Origin: Flaviaestuariibacter sp.
GTDB taxonomy: Bacteria > Bacteroidota > Bacteroidia > Chitinophagales > Chitinophagaceae
NCBI GenBank assembly: GCA_025963645.1
Contig: JAOQAI010000015.1
Coordinates: 1-64,000, forward strand
Reading direction: 5' to 3'
Length of the DNA: 64,000 nt
Position numbers and translations under genes: made by a program. The notes below the pieces were generated by a model that did not search any database, was not told where the DNA came from, and saw only the letters and a program-made list of their open reading frames with translations. Positions 25,589 to 34,136 of the stretch are shown one piece after another. Position 1 is the stretch's first letter; each line of letters starts with the position of its first letter.

Positions 25589-26833
25589 ATGAGAACTACC
25601 AACACCTTTGGGGTGCATTTTATCGCCCGTGCAAAGAAATCAAACCCAAACGATTTATTGATTTATGTACGCATTACCGTACGTAAAGAAATTGCAGAAG
25701 TTTCCCTTAAACGAATTGTTCCCAAGGTGTTTTGGGATCAAAGCGGTAATTGTATTAAGGGTAACCGAAAGCTGGCGGAGGATTTTCATGAACTTTCTGG
25801 TGACGTGCGCTTCAAACTGACTGAGGCTTTTCGGAAGCTTCAACTGGAGAAGCGCTCAATTTCTGCAAAAGCGCTCAAAGATTGTTTTTTGGGAAACGAC
25901 CAATCCAGTTCCACGATTTGTGACCTGATGAAGTATCACAATGACAATATGATCTCCGTGCTGGCTCCAGGCACCCTCAAGAATTATTTTACCACCGAGC
26001 GCTATGTTAAATTATTCCTGGAACGAAAGCACCGGGTAAAGGACATGGCTCTTTCGGAGCTGAATTATCAATTTATCAATGAATTTGAATTTTTTTTACG
26101 CAAGACCAAACCGCTCAATGAGAAGAACCCACTAGGTAATAACGGGATCATGAAGCATATGGAACGCTTGCGTAAAATGGTAACAATGGCTACAAAAATG
26201 GAATGGATTGTAAGGGACCCTTTTCAGCAATACTGCTTACGCTTTCAAAAAGTAGATAAAGAATTTTTGACTGAAAATGAACTGGCTGTGGTAGAAAAAA
26301 TAGAGTTTACCATTGCAAAGTATAACCTGGCGCGCGACCTGTTCGTTTTCAGTTGTTATTCCGGGCTGGCCTACATCGATCTCCACCTGCTGGAACCAGG
26401 CGATATTATTTTGGGTATCGATGGAGAGAAATGGATTAATACAGTACGGGCAAAAGCCAGTACGAGAGTGATGGTTCCACTCCTCCCCAAGGCCAAAGAA
26501 ATGCTGGAGAAATATGCTGTCGATCCAAGGGTTATGGGTAAGGGACGTGTGTTTCCCAAAATATCAAATCAGAAGCTGAATGAATACCTCCGTGGTATCG
26601 GGAAATTGTGTGAGATACCTAAGCACTTTAGCTTTCACATGGCTCGTCACACCTTTGCTACAACCGTGACGCTCGCTAATGGCGTTCCCATTGAGACAGT
26701 AAGCAAAATGTTAGGACATACTAAGCTATCCACAACCCAGATTTATGCTCGGGTTTTGGAAAGAAAAGTCAGTAATGACATGATAGCTCTCAGGGCAAAA
26801 CTTTATTCCAATGAATCCATTGTGCAGCTATAA
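25589..26833 (+). CDS. Tyrosine recombinase / integrase
   Basis: 414 residues from ATG at 25589; a GTG two codons upstream is also in frame. An N-terminal arm-binding domain (about 1-95, LIYVRITVRKEIAEVSLKR) is followed by a SAM-like core-binding domain (about 100-210) and the catalytic domain (about 225-400). SCYSGLAYIDLHLL marks the first catalytic region; the usual Arg is not evident there, as in many Bacteroidota relatives that read GLAYID. HMARHTFATTV supplies H-x-x-R, and LGHTKLSTTQIYARV supplies the GH and the nucleophilic Tyr. The family moves integrative elements, often at tRNA genes, and tRNA-Pro is directly upstream. Confidence 0.9.
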   Translation: MRTTNTFGVHFIARAKKSNPNDLLIYVRITVRKEIAEVSLKRIVPKVFWDQSGNCIKGNRKLAEDFHELSGDVRFKLTEAFRKLQLEKRSISAKALKDCFLGNDQSSSTICDLMKYHNDNMISVLAPGTLKNYFTTERYVKLFLERKHRVKDMALSELNYQFINEFEFFLRKTKPLNEKNPLGNNGIMKHMERLRKMVTMATKMEWIVRDPFQQYCLRFQKVDKEFLTENELAVVEKIEFTIAKYNLARDLFVFSCYSGLAYIDLHLLEPGDIILGIDGEKWINTVRAKASTRVMVPLLPKAKEMLEKYAVDPRVMGKGRVFPKISNQKLNEYLRGIGKLCEIPKHFSFHMARHTFATTVTLANGVPIETVSKMLGHTKLSTTQIYARVLERKVSNDMIALRAKLYSNESIVQL

Positions 26834-26908
26834 CATTAGATAACGGTTTTCATAGCAGTAAATCTGCTTCCCAGCTACTTGTGATCAAGGAAGTGATCCA
26901 TGTAATTA

Positions 26909-26952
26909 AGTTGTTTATTTCGTCAATCGAGAATAACATGCTGCGAGATATA
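26909..26952 (+). repeat. Degenerate copy of interspersed repeat family
   Basis: GTTTATTT, then CAATCGAGAATAACATGCTGCGA, broken up by changes, aligns with the core of the family GAGTTTAT...GTAATCGAGAACAAC...CTGCGAT. It is the weakest copy in the window. Confidence 0.4.
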
Positions 26953-27420
26953 ATCCTTAGTTGGCAGAAGGAACAATGCTGAATCAGCCTCAACAGCTGC
27001 CTAAATATTTAATCCTAACCCTTTTGAACAAAAAAATCCTTAACTGTCAGATCAATTGAAACTATTGCATGTAGACTAGCTTGCATAATAAAAACACATC
27101 GGCAAAAGCTCAATCCTTATTTCAGTTTGCCAGGAAATATTAAAAAGCGGTCTTTGTGGTTGACCTTAGTTGTAGTATACAGATTTATAATTTATGCTCT
27201 GATTTGAGATAAAGGTTCTAAATTTTTTTTTAAAATCTATCGGCCTATTTGTCCATTGAATTAAACTTGTCTACAATCCAAGAAGGTAGTAATAAGCATT
27301 GTATATGTTTTTTTTTAATAGCCGAATTATAAAGGTTGATAAGTTTCGCTGGTTTCTCTATGGCAAGCAATGCACTTTTTTTTCCAAATGCTGCATACAC
27401 TGCTCCATACAGTTCAGCAT

Positions 27421-27529
27421 GGCAACACGAGTTTATTTGTTCCAGTAATCGAGTACAACAGACTGCGATGTATCGCATTTTTTTCAATTTTCCAATGTAA
27501 AATTCTATAGTTCGAACTCGGGAAAAGGG
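27421..27529 (+). repeat. Interspersed repeat, long copy 1
   Basis: It begins GGCAACACGAGTTTAT, passes through GTAATCGAG and the palindromic core TGCGATGTATCGCA, and ends TAGTTCGAACTCGGGAAAAGGG. It aligns along about 105 bp with the copy at 40557-40662. Confidence 0.75.
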
Positions 27530-27630
27530 TTGTAGTGAGATACAATTTTTGTATGGACGATGAAAGATTAACTCATTTACTTCAACACTTTATACTAAAT
27601 AAATATTTCATATAACATAAGTATGAGAAG

Positions 27631-27695
27631 TGCACAGGACTGCCCTGAGTTCGAACTTTTTATTTTTGAGCATAAAAAGTGTGATTGATTATTAG
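27631..27695 (+). repeat. 65-bp repeat, copy A
   Basis: It is identical to 47759-47823 except for three bases near the left end (CAGG/CTGG and CCCTGAG/CCGAGAG). It contains the stem ACTTTTTAT/ATAAAAAGT and ends GATTGATTATTAG. The copies lie 20 kb apart. Confidence 0.85.
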
Positions 27696-27747
27696 CGGAC
27701 TACTTATTAGAAATATTATAGGTGTATAAATGTGGATTTTACTACCA

Positions 27748-27783
27748 AATGCGATGTATCGCATCGGGTTGTTCTCGATTGCC
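27748..27783 (-). repeat. Interspersed repeat, short inverted copy
   Basis: Read on the minus strand it gives GGCAATCGAGAACAACCCGA, then TGCGATACATCGCA. This is the core of the same family in opposite orientation to the copy at 27421. Confidence 0.6.
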
Positions 27784-27801
27784 TAAAATGATCGAAAAAG
27801 A

Positions 27802-28017
27802 ATGCAAAGTTGCTTTGAGCTGAATGATGATTTACTTAGCCTTGTAAAACCTATGCTTTTAAAAGCACTTAAAAAGGTAGGGGAAACCAAAAACAGGAAT
27901 CTTTTTGCTTTTAATCCGGAAGACTCCGAGAAATGGGAAAACAAGCTAAAACTGTTTCACCGCAGCAAGGTATTGTACCTCGTATGCTTCTTCTGCAGGG
28001 ATGGACTAATAACATAG
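27802..28017 (+). CDS. Short hypothetical protein
   Basis: 71 residues from ATG at 27802. The composition is plausible for a small helical protein (ELNDDLLSLVKPMLLKALKK, ENKLKLFHRSKVLY), but no motif or family is recognised. It directly follows the inverted repeat copy and could be the remains of a longer gene. There is no partner on the same strand. Confidence 0.25.
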   Translation: MQSCFELNDDLLSLVKPMLLKALKKVGETKNRNLFAFNPEDSEKWENKLKLFHRSKVLYLVCFFCRDGLIT

Positions 28018-28173
28018 CTCTTCTAGCGGCACATTTCCAAAGAGATGCAAACTTATGTCTTTCAACTCAAAATGAATCTCGACAATAAGCGGATAAAATG
28101 GATTTGTGGATAAAGCCTGTATAAGTGCAACAGGCAGAGAACTGCTGGCTACTCTGAATTAATTCCTCAATTT

Positions 28174-28710
28174 TTATTCCTTCCAAACTTCCCTATCACT
28201 TACCTGTGTAAGTATATTCACAAGGTTACCATCTTTGGATTGATCTAGATTCAAATGATAAAAGGCATTTATTAATTGAAAGGTTTCATCGTCATGTTTT
28301 CTAAAGTCTTCTAAAGTGCTTTCATCTGTAACCAGGCATTCGTAGTAATCAAGGTGTAAGATCTCATCAAAAAATGATATGGCAATTTCTTCCAGTGCTG
28401 CTATTTTATCGCGGCTTGCAAACTCGATAGGAACTTTGGTTCCGGGCCGGGGAGCGGGCTTCTTCTGTGAATACCGGTTGAAAGAGCTCTCCAGGTAATG
28501 GTAGGCTTCCTCTTTGGTGTTGCCTAATCCCAGCATCAATTCCCACCTTATTACCTGGACCAGCCATGTCTTGTATCCTTCTTCCGGTAAAGTATCCGCT
28601 GGCATTGGTTGCTTCCTGTATGCCAGTGGGTAATCATCAATGCGCCAGGTCTTCTTTCGATAAGAAAGCAGCCGTTTCCATAATACCTGCACTTGTTTGA
28701 GAAATGCCAT
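28174..28710 (-). CDS. Hypothetical protein, last gene of the seven-gene operon
   Basis: 178 residues, no signal peptide, cytoplasmic by appearance. An N-terminal basic helix (MAFLKQVQVLWKRLLSYRKK) is followed by aromatic-rich helices (WLVQVIRWELMLGLG, EEAYHYLESSFNRYS) and an acidic segment (CLVTDESTLEDFRKHDDETFQL). No family is recognised. It follows the leucine-rich-repeat gene by 9 bp and ends the operon. Its size, charge and position resemble immunity-type proteins of contact systems, but that is only a comparison of style. Confidence 0.55.
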   Translation of the reverse strand: MAFLKQVQVLWKRLLSYRKKTWRIDDYPLAYRKQPMPADTLPEEGYKTWLVQVIRWELMLGLGNTKEEAYHYLESSFNRYSQKKPAPRPGTKVPIEFASRDKIAALEEIAISFFDEILHLDYYECLVTDESTLEDFRKHDDETFQLINAFYHLNLDQSKDGNLVNILTQVSDREVWKE

Positions 28711-28719
28711 GGGATAAAA

Positions 28720-29544
28720 TTAAGCAGTTCCATCTTTTACCACATAGACCCTGATCCGTTGTTCCACTATCAGGTAAGGTATTGACAAGTCTTCGAGCAG
28801 CTGCACGAGGTCACCGGAATGGTCAATTGCTTTTGGGGAAACCAATTTTCCCGCTTCGTGGTTTTTCACCGGGTTTATATCTATCCATTCTATATCACTA
28901 ATGTTGTAAGGGCCTTGCCCTTCCGCCTCCAAATAACTGTCGCTGGGCTTAATCAGCCAGTTACTCCAGTCATCTATCAATGATTCATTTTTGATTTTGA
29001 ACCGGCAGGTAACCCGTATGGACTTAACGGCATTTAAAAAATGATCCACGGCATCAAAATGATAAGGCTTTGAATTGATGACGAACCTACAATGGGACAG
29101 CGTATTTTTAAGTTGCCACATCTTGTCTTTTATCAGGGCGGGATCATCTGCTGAAAACAACAGTTCTTCCAGGTTAGTTAGGGCATTTAATTGCAAAAGG
29201 CCGTCAATGGTAATGCCTGTGTCCTTTATATGTAAAAATTGGAGGCCCGTAAGCCTATTGAGATCCTCTATGCATCCATTATCTAAATGCGTACAGCCCT
29301 TGACCCTTAATTCTTTCAGGTATTCAAGCCGGGTTAATGCTTTAATGCCTTCATTGGAAATCCCTGTTTCATCCAGGTCGAGCATATCTATTCCTCTTAC
29401 GTTAGCCAATATATATTCAAGTCCCTCGTCGGGAAGATCGGTGAGGGGCCGAAGGTCCAGGTGATGATGGTACTCCTGCATGGCTTCTGCCAGCTTACCG
29501 TACTTCCGCTTTAGCTCTTTTTCGTGCTTTTGTTTATTGCCCAT
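28720..29544 (-). CDS. Leucine-rich-repeat-like protein
   Basis: 274 residues without a signal peptide. After a charged N-terminal helix, residues about 40-135 form four or five leucine-rich repeats of the type LxxLxxLxVxGCTxLxNxxIxxLxxLxxL (for example IDMLDLDETGISNEGIKALT and LQFLHIKDTGITIDGLLQL). These predict a small solenoid for protein binding. The remaining 130 residues are a second domain (SIRVTCRFKIKNESLIDDW, EWIDINPVKNHE, VVEQ-type strands) with no recognised family. The gene overlaps the stop of the preceding gene by 11 bp, so translation is probably coupled. Confidence 0.6.
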   Translation of the reverse strand: MGNKQKHEKELKRKYGKLAEAMQEYHHHLDLRPLTDLPDEGLEYILANVRGIDMLDLDETGISNEGIKALTRLEYLKELRVKGCTHLDNGCIEDLNRLTGLQFLHIKDTGITIDGLLQLNALTNLEELLFSADDPALIKDKMWQLKNTLSHCRFVINSKPYHFDAVDHFLNAVKSIRVTCRFKIKNESLIDDWSNWLIKPSDSYLEAEGQGPYNISDIEWIDINPVKNHEAGKLVSPKAIDHSGDLVQLLEDLSIPYLIVEQRIRVYVVKDGTA

Positions 29545-30157
29545 TGACGGAGTTATGATCCAAATGCCTTAGGCTGTCCATATAAGCTTTTGCCCTCTCA
29601 TAATCCGCTTCACTACTCGTTGCCAAGGTCCATTGGAAATACCCTTCATACTTTTCAAACCTAATGATAAACGACATGGTTTCACCCTTCAGCCTCCAGC
29701 TATACTCCTTGTCAAAATCAAAATCCTCCTCATTGCCCGCCTCTTCAAGAAAAGCCTCGTACGCTTCGTCTAAACTCCCTTCATCATATTCCGCTTTAAT
29801 GATCTGGCTGATGGCAGGAAGATGCCGGTAGTAAAACCCCATGTGGGCAACACCGGATACCGAGTTATGCCTGATCACTTCAGTGACCTTTGGCTTATCT
29901 ATTAGCTCTTTTTTTGCATGGCTATAAATCTTATGAGAGGAAAGGTTTCCGCTTTCGTCGTAGGTTACCTGTTCTATCAAAAGGGAGTGACTGAAGCAAT
30001 CCGCTTGTTGTAACATACCGTTCTCAAAATAAAGTTTGCGGCTCCAGCCATTTGCCGGCACTGCATTCCGCAGGTATTTTTCTTCCTGTACTTGTCCTGA
30101 AGGGTAAAGAGTCTGGACGAGTTCATCAGTTGGATTTGGATTGAAGTGGGTAAGCAT
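29534..30157 (-). CDS. MORN-repeat-like protein
   Basis: 207 residues without a signal peptide. YPSGQVQEEKYLRNA, NGWSRKLYFENGMLQQ and TYDESGNLSSHKIY are MORN_2/YwqK-like repeats (x-Y-x-x-G-x-x-x-x-x), found in predicted antitoxin and immunity-like proteins as well as elsewhere. The C-terminal half is acidic (EAGNEEDFDFDKEYSW), followed by a beta-rich end (MSFIIRFEKYEGYFQWTL). It overlaps the leucine-rich-repeat gene by 11 bp and follows an exported protein gene by 31 bp. Function is unknown. Confidence 0.55.
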   Translation of the reverse strand: MLTHFNPNPTDELVQTLYPSGQVQEEKYLRNAVPANGWSRKLYFENGMLQQADCFSHSLLIEQVTYDESGNLSSHKIYSHAKKELIDKPKVTEVIRHNSVSGVAHMGFYYRHLPAISQIIKAEYDEGSLDEAYEAFLEEAGNEEDFDFDKEYSWRLKGETMSFIIRFEKYEGYFQWTLATSSEADYERAKAYMDSLRHLDHNSVNGQ

Positions 30158-30188
30158 TCGTTCTTTTAATATTCGTTCAACAAAATAG

Positions 30189-31001
30189 CTAACCTCTTAT
30201 TCCTGAGCCCCCGCGATTGTCAATAATTTTCCCGTCCTTGTCAACACCTATAACTTCTTTGGTCTTTTTCTTCATATAGTCCATGATACTCTTTTTTACC
30301 TCCATTGGAGCACCCTCTTTAGGTTTGAATTCGAAGTCTACATCGTATATACCGGCGGGAATAGAGCCTGAGACACCGCCGCCTGCTGAAATGGAGATTT
30401 CAGTAACTATCTCACCACGACTTTCCATACCTGTATGTTGCGAAGAACTTTTGAATTTAACTACCACATCCAATTCTTTATTTCGATTGACCGCTTTGAT
30501 CAACATGACGGTTTTACCCGACTGTTGCTTTGCCAGGATATATTCTATCTCTACTCCATTTTTATAATCCTTTTTTAAGGTTTGTTTGGAGCTGCCATTG
30601 CCTTGCCATGTAATTGCTATGTCTGGCGGAGTAAGAAAATTTCGCGGGTTTTTCGCTGCCGTTTCCTTCATTTTTACTGTTGCCTCTTCTATTGTAGCAC
30701 CATACGCTATACCATGGGCTAAATATTCGCAGGAAAACCCCAGTATTTTGGTTTTGAACGAATACACAATTGATGGTTGTTGCGGCTTTAGCAAAAACAT
30801 ATCCGCTGAAGAAGCCTTGTAATCAGTATAAAAGTTTCGGCGAAGGGAATCATACTGACTTGCTTTTTCAAGAGGAATCTGCTTCAGTATCCGGTCATAA
30901 CAACCATCGCCTTTTGGGCGGTAGGAGGCGACAAACATGTATTCTTGAGCAACAGCATAGTTGCTTAGTAAAACAATCGTTATGGTACAGAATATTTTCA
31001 T
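30189..31001 (-). CDS. Exported protein, function unknown
   Basis: 270 residues from ATG at 31001, chosen because it starts a clean signal peptide (MKIFCTITIVLLSNYAVAQ); the frame extends 32 residues further upstream into the preceding gene. The mature part begins EYMFVASYRPKGDGCYDRI and contains three Cys in its N-terminal half. It continues with strand-rich sequence (VMLIKAVNRNKELDVVVKF, GIYDVDFEFKPK) and a Gly-rich stretch ISAGGGVSGSIPAG, ending with a basic tail IIDNRGGSGIRG. No family is recognised. It lies 7 bp after the paralogous secreted gene and is part of the seven-gene operon. Confidence 0.6.
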   Translation of the reverse strand: MKIFCTITIVLLSNYAVAQEYMFVASYRPKGDGCYDRILKQIPLEKASQYDSLRRNFYTDYKASSADMFLLKPQQPSIVYSFKTKILGFSCEYLAHGIAYGATIEEATVKMKETAAKNPRNFLTPPDIAITWQGNGSSKQTLKKDYKNGVEIEYILAKQQSGKTVMLIKAVNRNKELDVVVKFKSSSQHTGMESRGEIVTEISISAGGGVSGSIPAGIYDVDFEFKPKEGAPMEVKKSIMDYMKKKTKEVIGVDKDGKIIDNRGGSGIRG

Positions 31002-31008
31002 AGTGCAT

Positions 31009-31563
31009 TTAATTGCCAAATGGATCATCCTCTGCTTTGCAAAGAGAGCTAAGATGAAAAAAAGCTTTTCGTATTTTATCAAAATTTTTGCCATCACCCT
31101 TAAAATACGGTAGCGTCATTACTTCAATAGCCCTTGTATCGCAATCAGAGCAAGTATAACGAACTGAACTCCCGTTGAAATATATTTTCAAGCTTTCAAT
31201 TGGTGAACTAGCAACGAATGAACTATCATTATAAATTTCTATTTTCCTTATGTCTTTGGGATCAAATTTATAAGTGTATCCCTTACTATTAAATGTGTAA
31301 TTAGAGCAATTATTGGTAAAGCTGATAGTTGCAGTACACCCAGTTAATGCGATAACAAAATCGTCAATTGGACAGGACCTTTTTGCCTTGTCTTCACTAT
31401 ATGATGCAATAGGCAATCTAAGGCGTCTTTTTAAACCTTCTGTTTCTTTGAATTTCTTTTCTAAATAGTTTACTGTTTCAGCTTTCGTAAGTTGACGTCC
31501 CTCTTGCGCCTGTACGCTTAGGAAAAGCCAAACTGCAATAAGTAAAAAGAATATTTTTTTCAT
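31009..31563 (-). CDS. Secreted Cys-rich protein, paralogue B
   Basis: 184 residues with signal peptide MKKIFFLLIAVWLFLSVQAQ. The mature protein starts EGRQLTKAETVNYLEKKF and ends FHLSSLCKAEDDPFGN. Both ends match the gene at 33128-33781 (LTKEETVNYIQKKL and FEHLRDLFKAEDDPFGQ), so the two are paralogues. A Cys pair CSDC near residue 143 corresponds to CECC in the other. It lies 5 bp after the coiled-coil gene and 7 bp before the next. Its function is unknown; disulphides or metal binding in the periplasm or at the surface are possible. Confidence 0.65.
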   Translation of the reverse strand: MKKIFFLLIAVWLFLSVQAQEGRQLTKAETVNYLEKKFKETEGLKRRLRLPIASYSEDKAKRSCPIDDFVIALTGCTATISFTNNCSNYTFNSKGYTYKFDPKDIRKIEIYNDSSFVASSPIESLKIYFNGSSVRYTCSDCDTRAIEVMTLPYFKGDGKNFDKIRKAFFHLSSLCKAEDDPFGN

Positions 31564-31568
31564 AGCAT

Positions 31569-33101
31569 TTATTTATAAAACGATTCAAACCAGATCCAAT
31601 AAGTACTTTTCTTAATTGCTTCCACCTCTTCAGTACTAAGTCCTGCTGCAAATGCACGGTAGATATTGGAGTATGCTTGTGAGTTTGCCACGCAGTCTAC
31701 CCCGGAAGATGGATAATTTCTTGCCTTCGTGAACTTAAAGCCGTTTGCACAATTCTCTTGTGTTTGGTATTTGCCCATTACAGTAAACCGCACCTCGTTA
31801 AAAATACTACACCCGGTTTGCTTGCTTACAGTGAGCATACGATTACACTCAGTAACGATCATATCCATATATGCAGCATGCTTTCTCCTGTTATCAGCCA
31901 GCTTTTGGTTTAATAGGTTGCTGGCGGCATCCAACTCATTTGTTGCATTCCTGATATTCTGGTTAACCAAGGCTTTTCTCCTTTCATATTCTGTTTTGAG
32001 CTGGCCAACCAGCCTTTCCTGTCTAACTGGTAATCCTGTAATCAATTGGTTTATCTGCCTGTTCAATTCGATATTGTCATTTTTTAAACGGGTGACAAGC
32101 TGGGTGTACTGATTTGTCATCGCTTGCTTTTCTTTCAACTTGGTGCTAAGGCTCTCTAGGAGTGCAGCATGTTGGGTGGAAAATTGTTCTCTTTCACTTG
32201 ATCCCAGCTTGAGGTTTTTCATTTCCTCTTCTGCATGTTTTAGATCTGCTTTTAGTTTTTCTGTTTCTGTAGTTATTGTTGTAAAAGAGGCTTTGTAGGT
32301 ATTTTCTTCCTCTTTCAACTGTTTATGGTTTGCATCTACCAAACCCTCGGCCCTTACTCTCTTAAACTTCGTGCTGTCAGATTCTATTTGCCTGGCTTCA
32401 GCAGAACTTATACCAAACTCACTTTGTAAAGCAGTTAGCCTGTTCTTACCGATCTCCATTTTATCTTCTGCAATATGCTTCCTGGCAATCTGACCCATTA
32501 TGTCTTCAATAAGGTTTTTTTGGAATGGCTGCGATTCCGCGATCACCTTCGTTTCATAATTCTTTGAATGCCCGGTTATTTCTTTACATAATTTATCGTT
32601 GGTCTTTTCAAGTTCAGCTATATCAGCTTTCTTTTTTGTAACTGCATTATTTCCTTTTTCTAAATTCTGGATCTGAACCTTTTTATAGGCGATCTTTTCC
32701 TTAAACTGTTCTCTTATACTTTCCAGCTCACTAGTTGTTGCAGGTATTGCATAACCTTTTACCTCACCTAAATGTGCCTCAAAGTTTACTCCCTTTTTTT
32801 CAAACTCCGATTTCCAGCCCTTGCATTGACTGCACCTCGCCCCAACCTTCATATCCGCTATGAGATTATCTCTTTCTTTATAAAGAGCATCAAGTTCTTC
32901 TTTTAGTGCCTTTAATTTTTTTCTCCATTCCTCTTCAAGGCTAATCAGTTCTGTTTTGTATCGTTCGATCGAGGCTTTATTTGATTCAATGGCTTTTGCT
33001 TTAGTTTCCATAACGGTCACCTCGCCTATACCGGCAGTTTGCGCTTTGCTTTCAAAAACAGCAAATACTAAAGTCAGCAATATTAATTTCCAGATTCCCA
33101 T
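31569..33101 (-). CDS. Exported long coiled-coil protein
   Basis: 510 residues. Signal peptide MGIWKLILLTLVFAVFESKA. From about residue 28 to 430 the sequence is almost all heptad repeats rich in Glu, Lys, Gln and Leu (ERYKTELISLEEEWRKKL; LKEKQAMTNQYTQLV). It is interrupted by a CxxC (CSQC, 90-93) and predicts a long rod. The C-terminal 80 residues hold four Cys (MIVTECNRML, KQTGCSIF, QENCANGF, GVDCVANS) and end ...WIWFESFYK; this compact end may be disulphide-bonded. No enzyme motif is seen. Sandwiched between two paralogous secreted genes, it could be a scaffold or stalk; that is inference. Confidence 0.6.
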   Translation of the reverse strand: MGIWKLILLTLVFAVFESKAQTAGIGEVTVMETKAKAIESNKASIERYKTELISLEEEWRKKLKALKEELDALYKERDNLIADMKVGARCSQCKGWKSEFEKKGVNFEAHLGEVKGYAIPATTSELESIREQFKEKIAYKKVQIQNLEKGNNAVTKKKADIAELEKTNDKLCKEITGHSKNYETKVIAESQPFQKNLIEDIMGQIARKHIAEDKMEIGKNRLTALQSEFGISSAEARQIESDSTKFKRVRAEGLVDANHKQLKEEENTYKASFTTITTETEKLKADLKHAEEEMKNLKLGSSEREQFSTQHAALLESLSTKLKEKQAMTNQYTQLVTRLKNDNIELNRQINQLITGLPVRQERLVGQLKTEYERRKALVNQNIRNATNELDAASNLLNQKLADNRRKHAAYMDMIVTECNRMLTVSKQTGCSIFNEVRFTVMGKYQTQENCANGFKFTKARNYPSSGVDCVANSQAYSNIYRAFAAGLSTEEVEAIKKSTYWIWFESFYK

Positions 33102-33127
33102 AAGGCTTATAATTAGGAATTTGTTAT

Positions 33128-33781
33128 TTATTGTCCAAAAGGGTCATCTTCGGCTTTGAACAAGTCTCTAAGATGCTCAAAAGCTTTTTTTAGCTTGGTG
33201 AAATTTGCAGCATCGGCTTGCAAATAGTAAAAAAATACCGTGTTATCAACATTATCTGTTTCACTTCTCTTCCCGGTACTAAGACAACATTCGCATCTAC
33301 CCTCATCATAACTCCCGTATGCGATAGTATGATATTTTGCCGTTTTGGTATTAAGCTTGATAATCATTCTGCCAATCGCACTAGTAGTATTTACATCAGG
33401 ATCAATAACAATGTCTGCTATATATGACGGATTGAAACTAATAGTGGTAACATGCTTTTTATAATAACAATCGTAGCATCTCTTGTTTCTATCTTCATCA
33501 CAAGGATGCTTCGTGTATGATGCAGTTTCCTTTTCCTTGTTATTGTTGACTGAGTGATGTATTCTTAAAATATCACCATTAAGAGATATGGTTTGTATCC
33601 AGCAATAACGAAACTCTTTATTACTTTCCTCAAAAAAGCTATTCTCTGTTGCCTCTTGTAATTTCTTTTGTATATAATTCACGGTTTCTTCTTTTGTCAA
33701 CGCAGCCTTTTCTTGTGCTAAGAGATTGAAAGTCCAAGAGAATAATAGGAAGGAAAATAGAATCTTTTGCATGTGTCTCAT
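33128..33781 (-). CDS. Secreted Cys-rich protein, paralogue A, first gene of operon
   Basis: 217 residues from ATG at 33781 (MRHMQKILFSFLLFSWTFNLLAQ, signal peptide); a second ATG three codons later is equally possible. The frame upstream has only a TTG. It shares its start (LTKEETVNYIQKKL) and end (KAFEHLRDLFKAEDDPFGQ) with the gene at 31009-31563. The middle carries RCYDCYYKKH and GRCECCLSTG clusters, with six Cys in all, suggesting disulphides or a metal site. It is the promoter-proximal gene of the seven-gene minus-strand operon, and the 478-bp region upstream should hold the promoter. Confidence 0.6.
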   Translation of the reverse strand: MRHMQKILFSFLLFSWTFNLLAQEKAALTKEETVNYIQKKLQEATENSFFEESNKEFRYCWIQTISLNGDILRIHHSVNNNKEKETASYTKHPCDEDRNKRCYDCYYKKHVTTISFNPSYIADIVIDPDVNTTSAIGRMIIKLNTKTAKYHTIAYGSYDEGRCECCLSTGKRSETDNVDNTVFFYYLQADAANFTKLKKAFEHLRDLFKAEDDPFGQ

Positions 33782-34136
33782 ATTTATATGTTTTGGTTTT
33801 GAAATTGACAAAGGCAATGATCAAAATAGTTATTCTGCTGTTTTAGGGATGTTTAATCGTATTTAGTTTTGGCACAAGTGAATGTTTTACTACAATCCAC
33901 TGACACGCTATTAATTTCTTGCATCAAATAGCTATCTTAAATTATTCCAACTTAGTTATGAGGATATAATCTAAAGTTAGGCTCTTAATAAATATCCTGT
34001 CATGAGAATTTGAGCCTAAAAATCACACTGCATTTAGGATTCCCCTCGATTTTATCCAAGTATCATACTCAATAAGACAAGTTTAAACTTTCCACTTAGA
34101 ATAAAAATACCTAATTCTGGGTATTTTTTCAAAACA
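33782..34136. other. Intergenic region upstream of the secreted operon
   Basis: 355 bp, AT-rich. It must hold the promoter for the minus-strand operon; weak matches (TATTTTG and TGCCTTTG on the minus strand near 33820) exist, but none has a good -33 partner. No gene or repeat is visible. Confidence 0.4.

Larger units (their letters stand above)
26834..27801. other. 968-bp AT-rich spacer with dispersed repeats
   Basis: No convincing gene is present. A minus-strand open frame at 27245-27487 is partly made of repeat sequence. The region holds a decayed copy of the interspersed repeat (26909-26952), a long copy (27421-27529), one member of a 65-bp repeat pair (27631-27695) and an inverted short copy (27748-27783). 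Confidence 0.6.

Noticed and set aside
27245-27487. Minus-strand open frame of 80 codons
   Set aside because: Its first 22 codons come from the interspersed repeat. The rest looks somewhat coding, but there is no family or supporting context, so it is not called.
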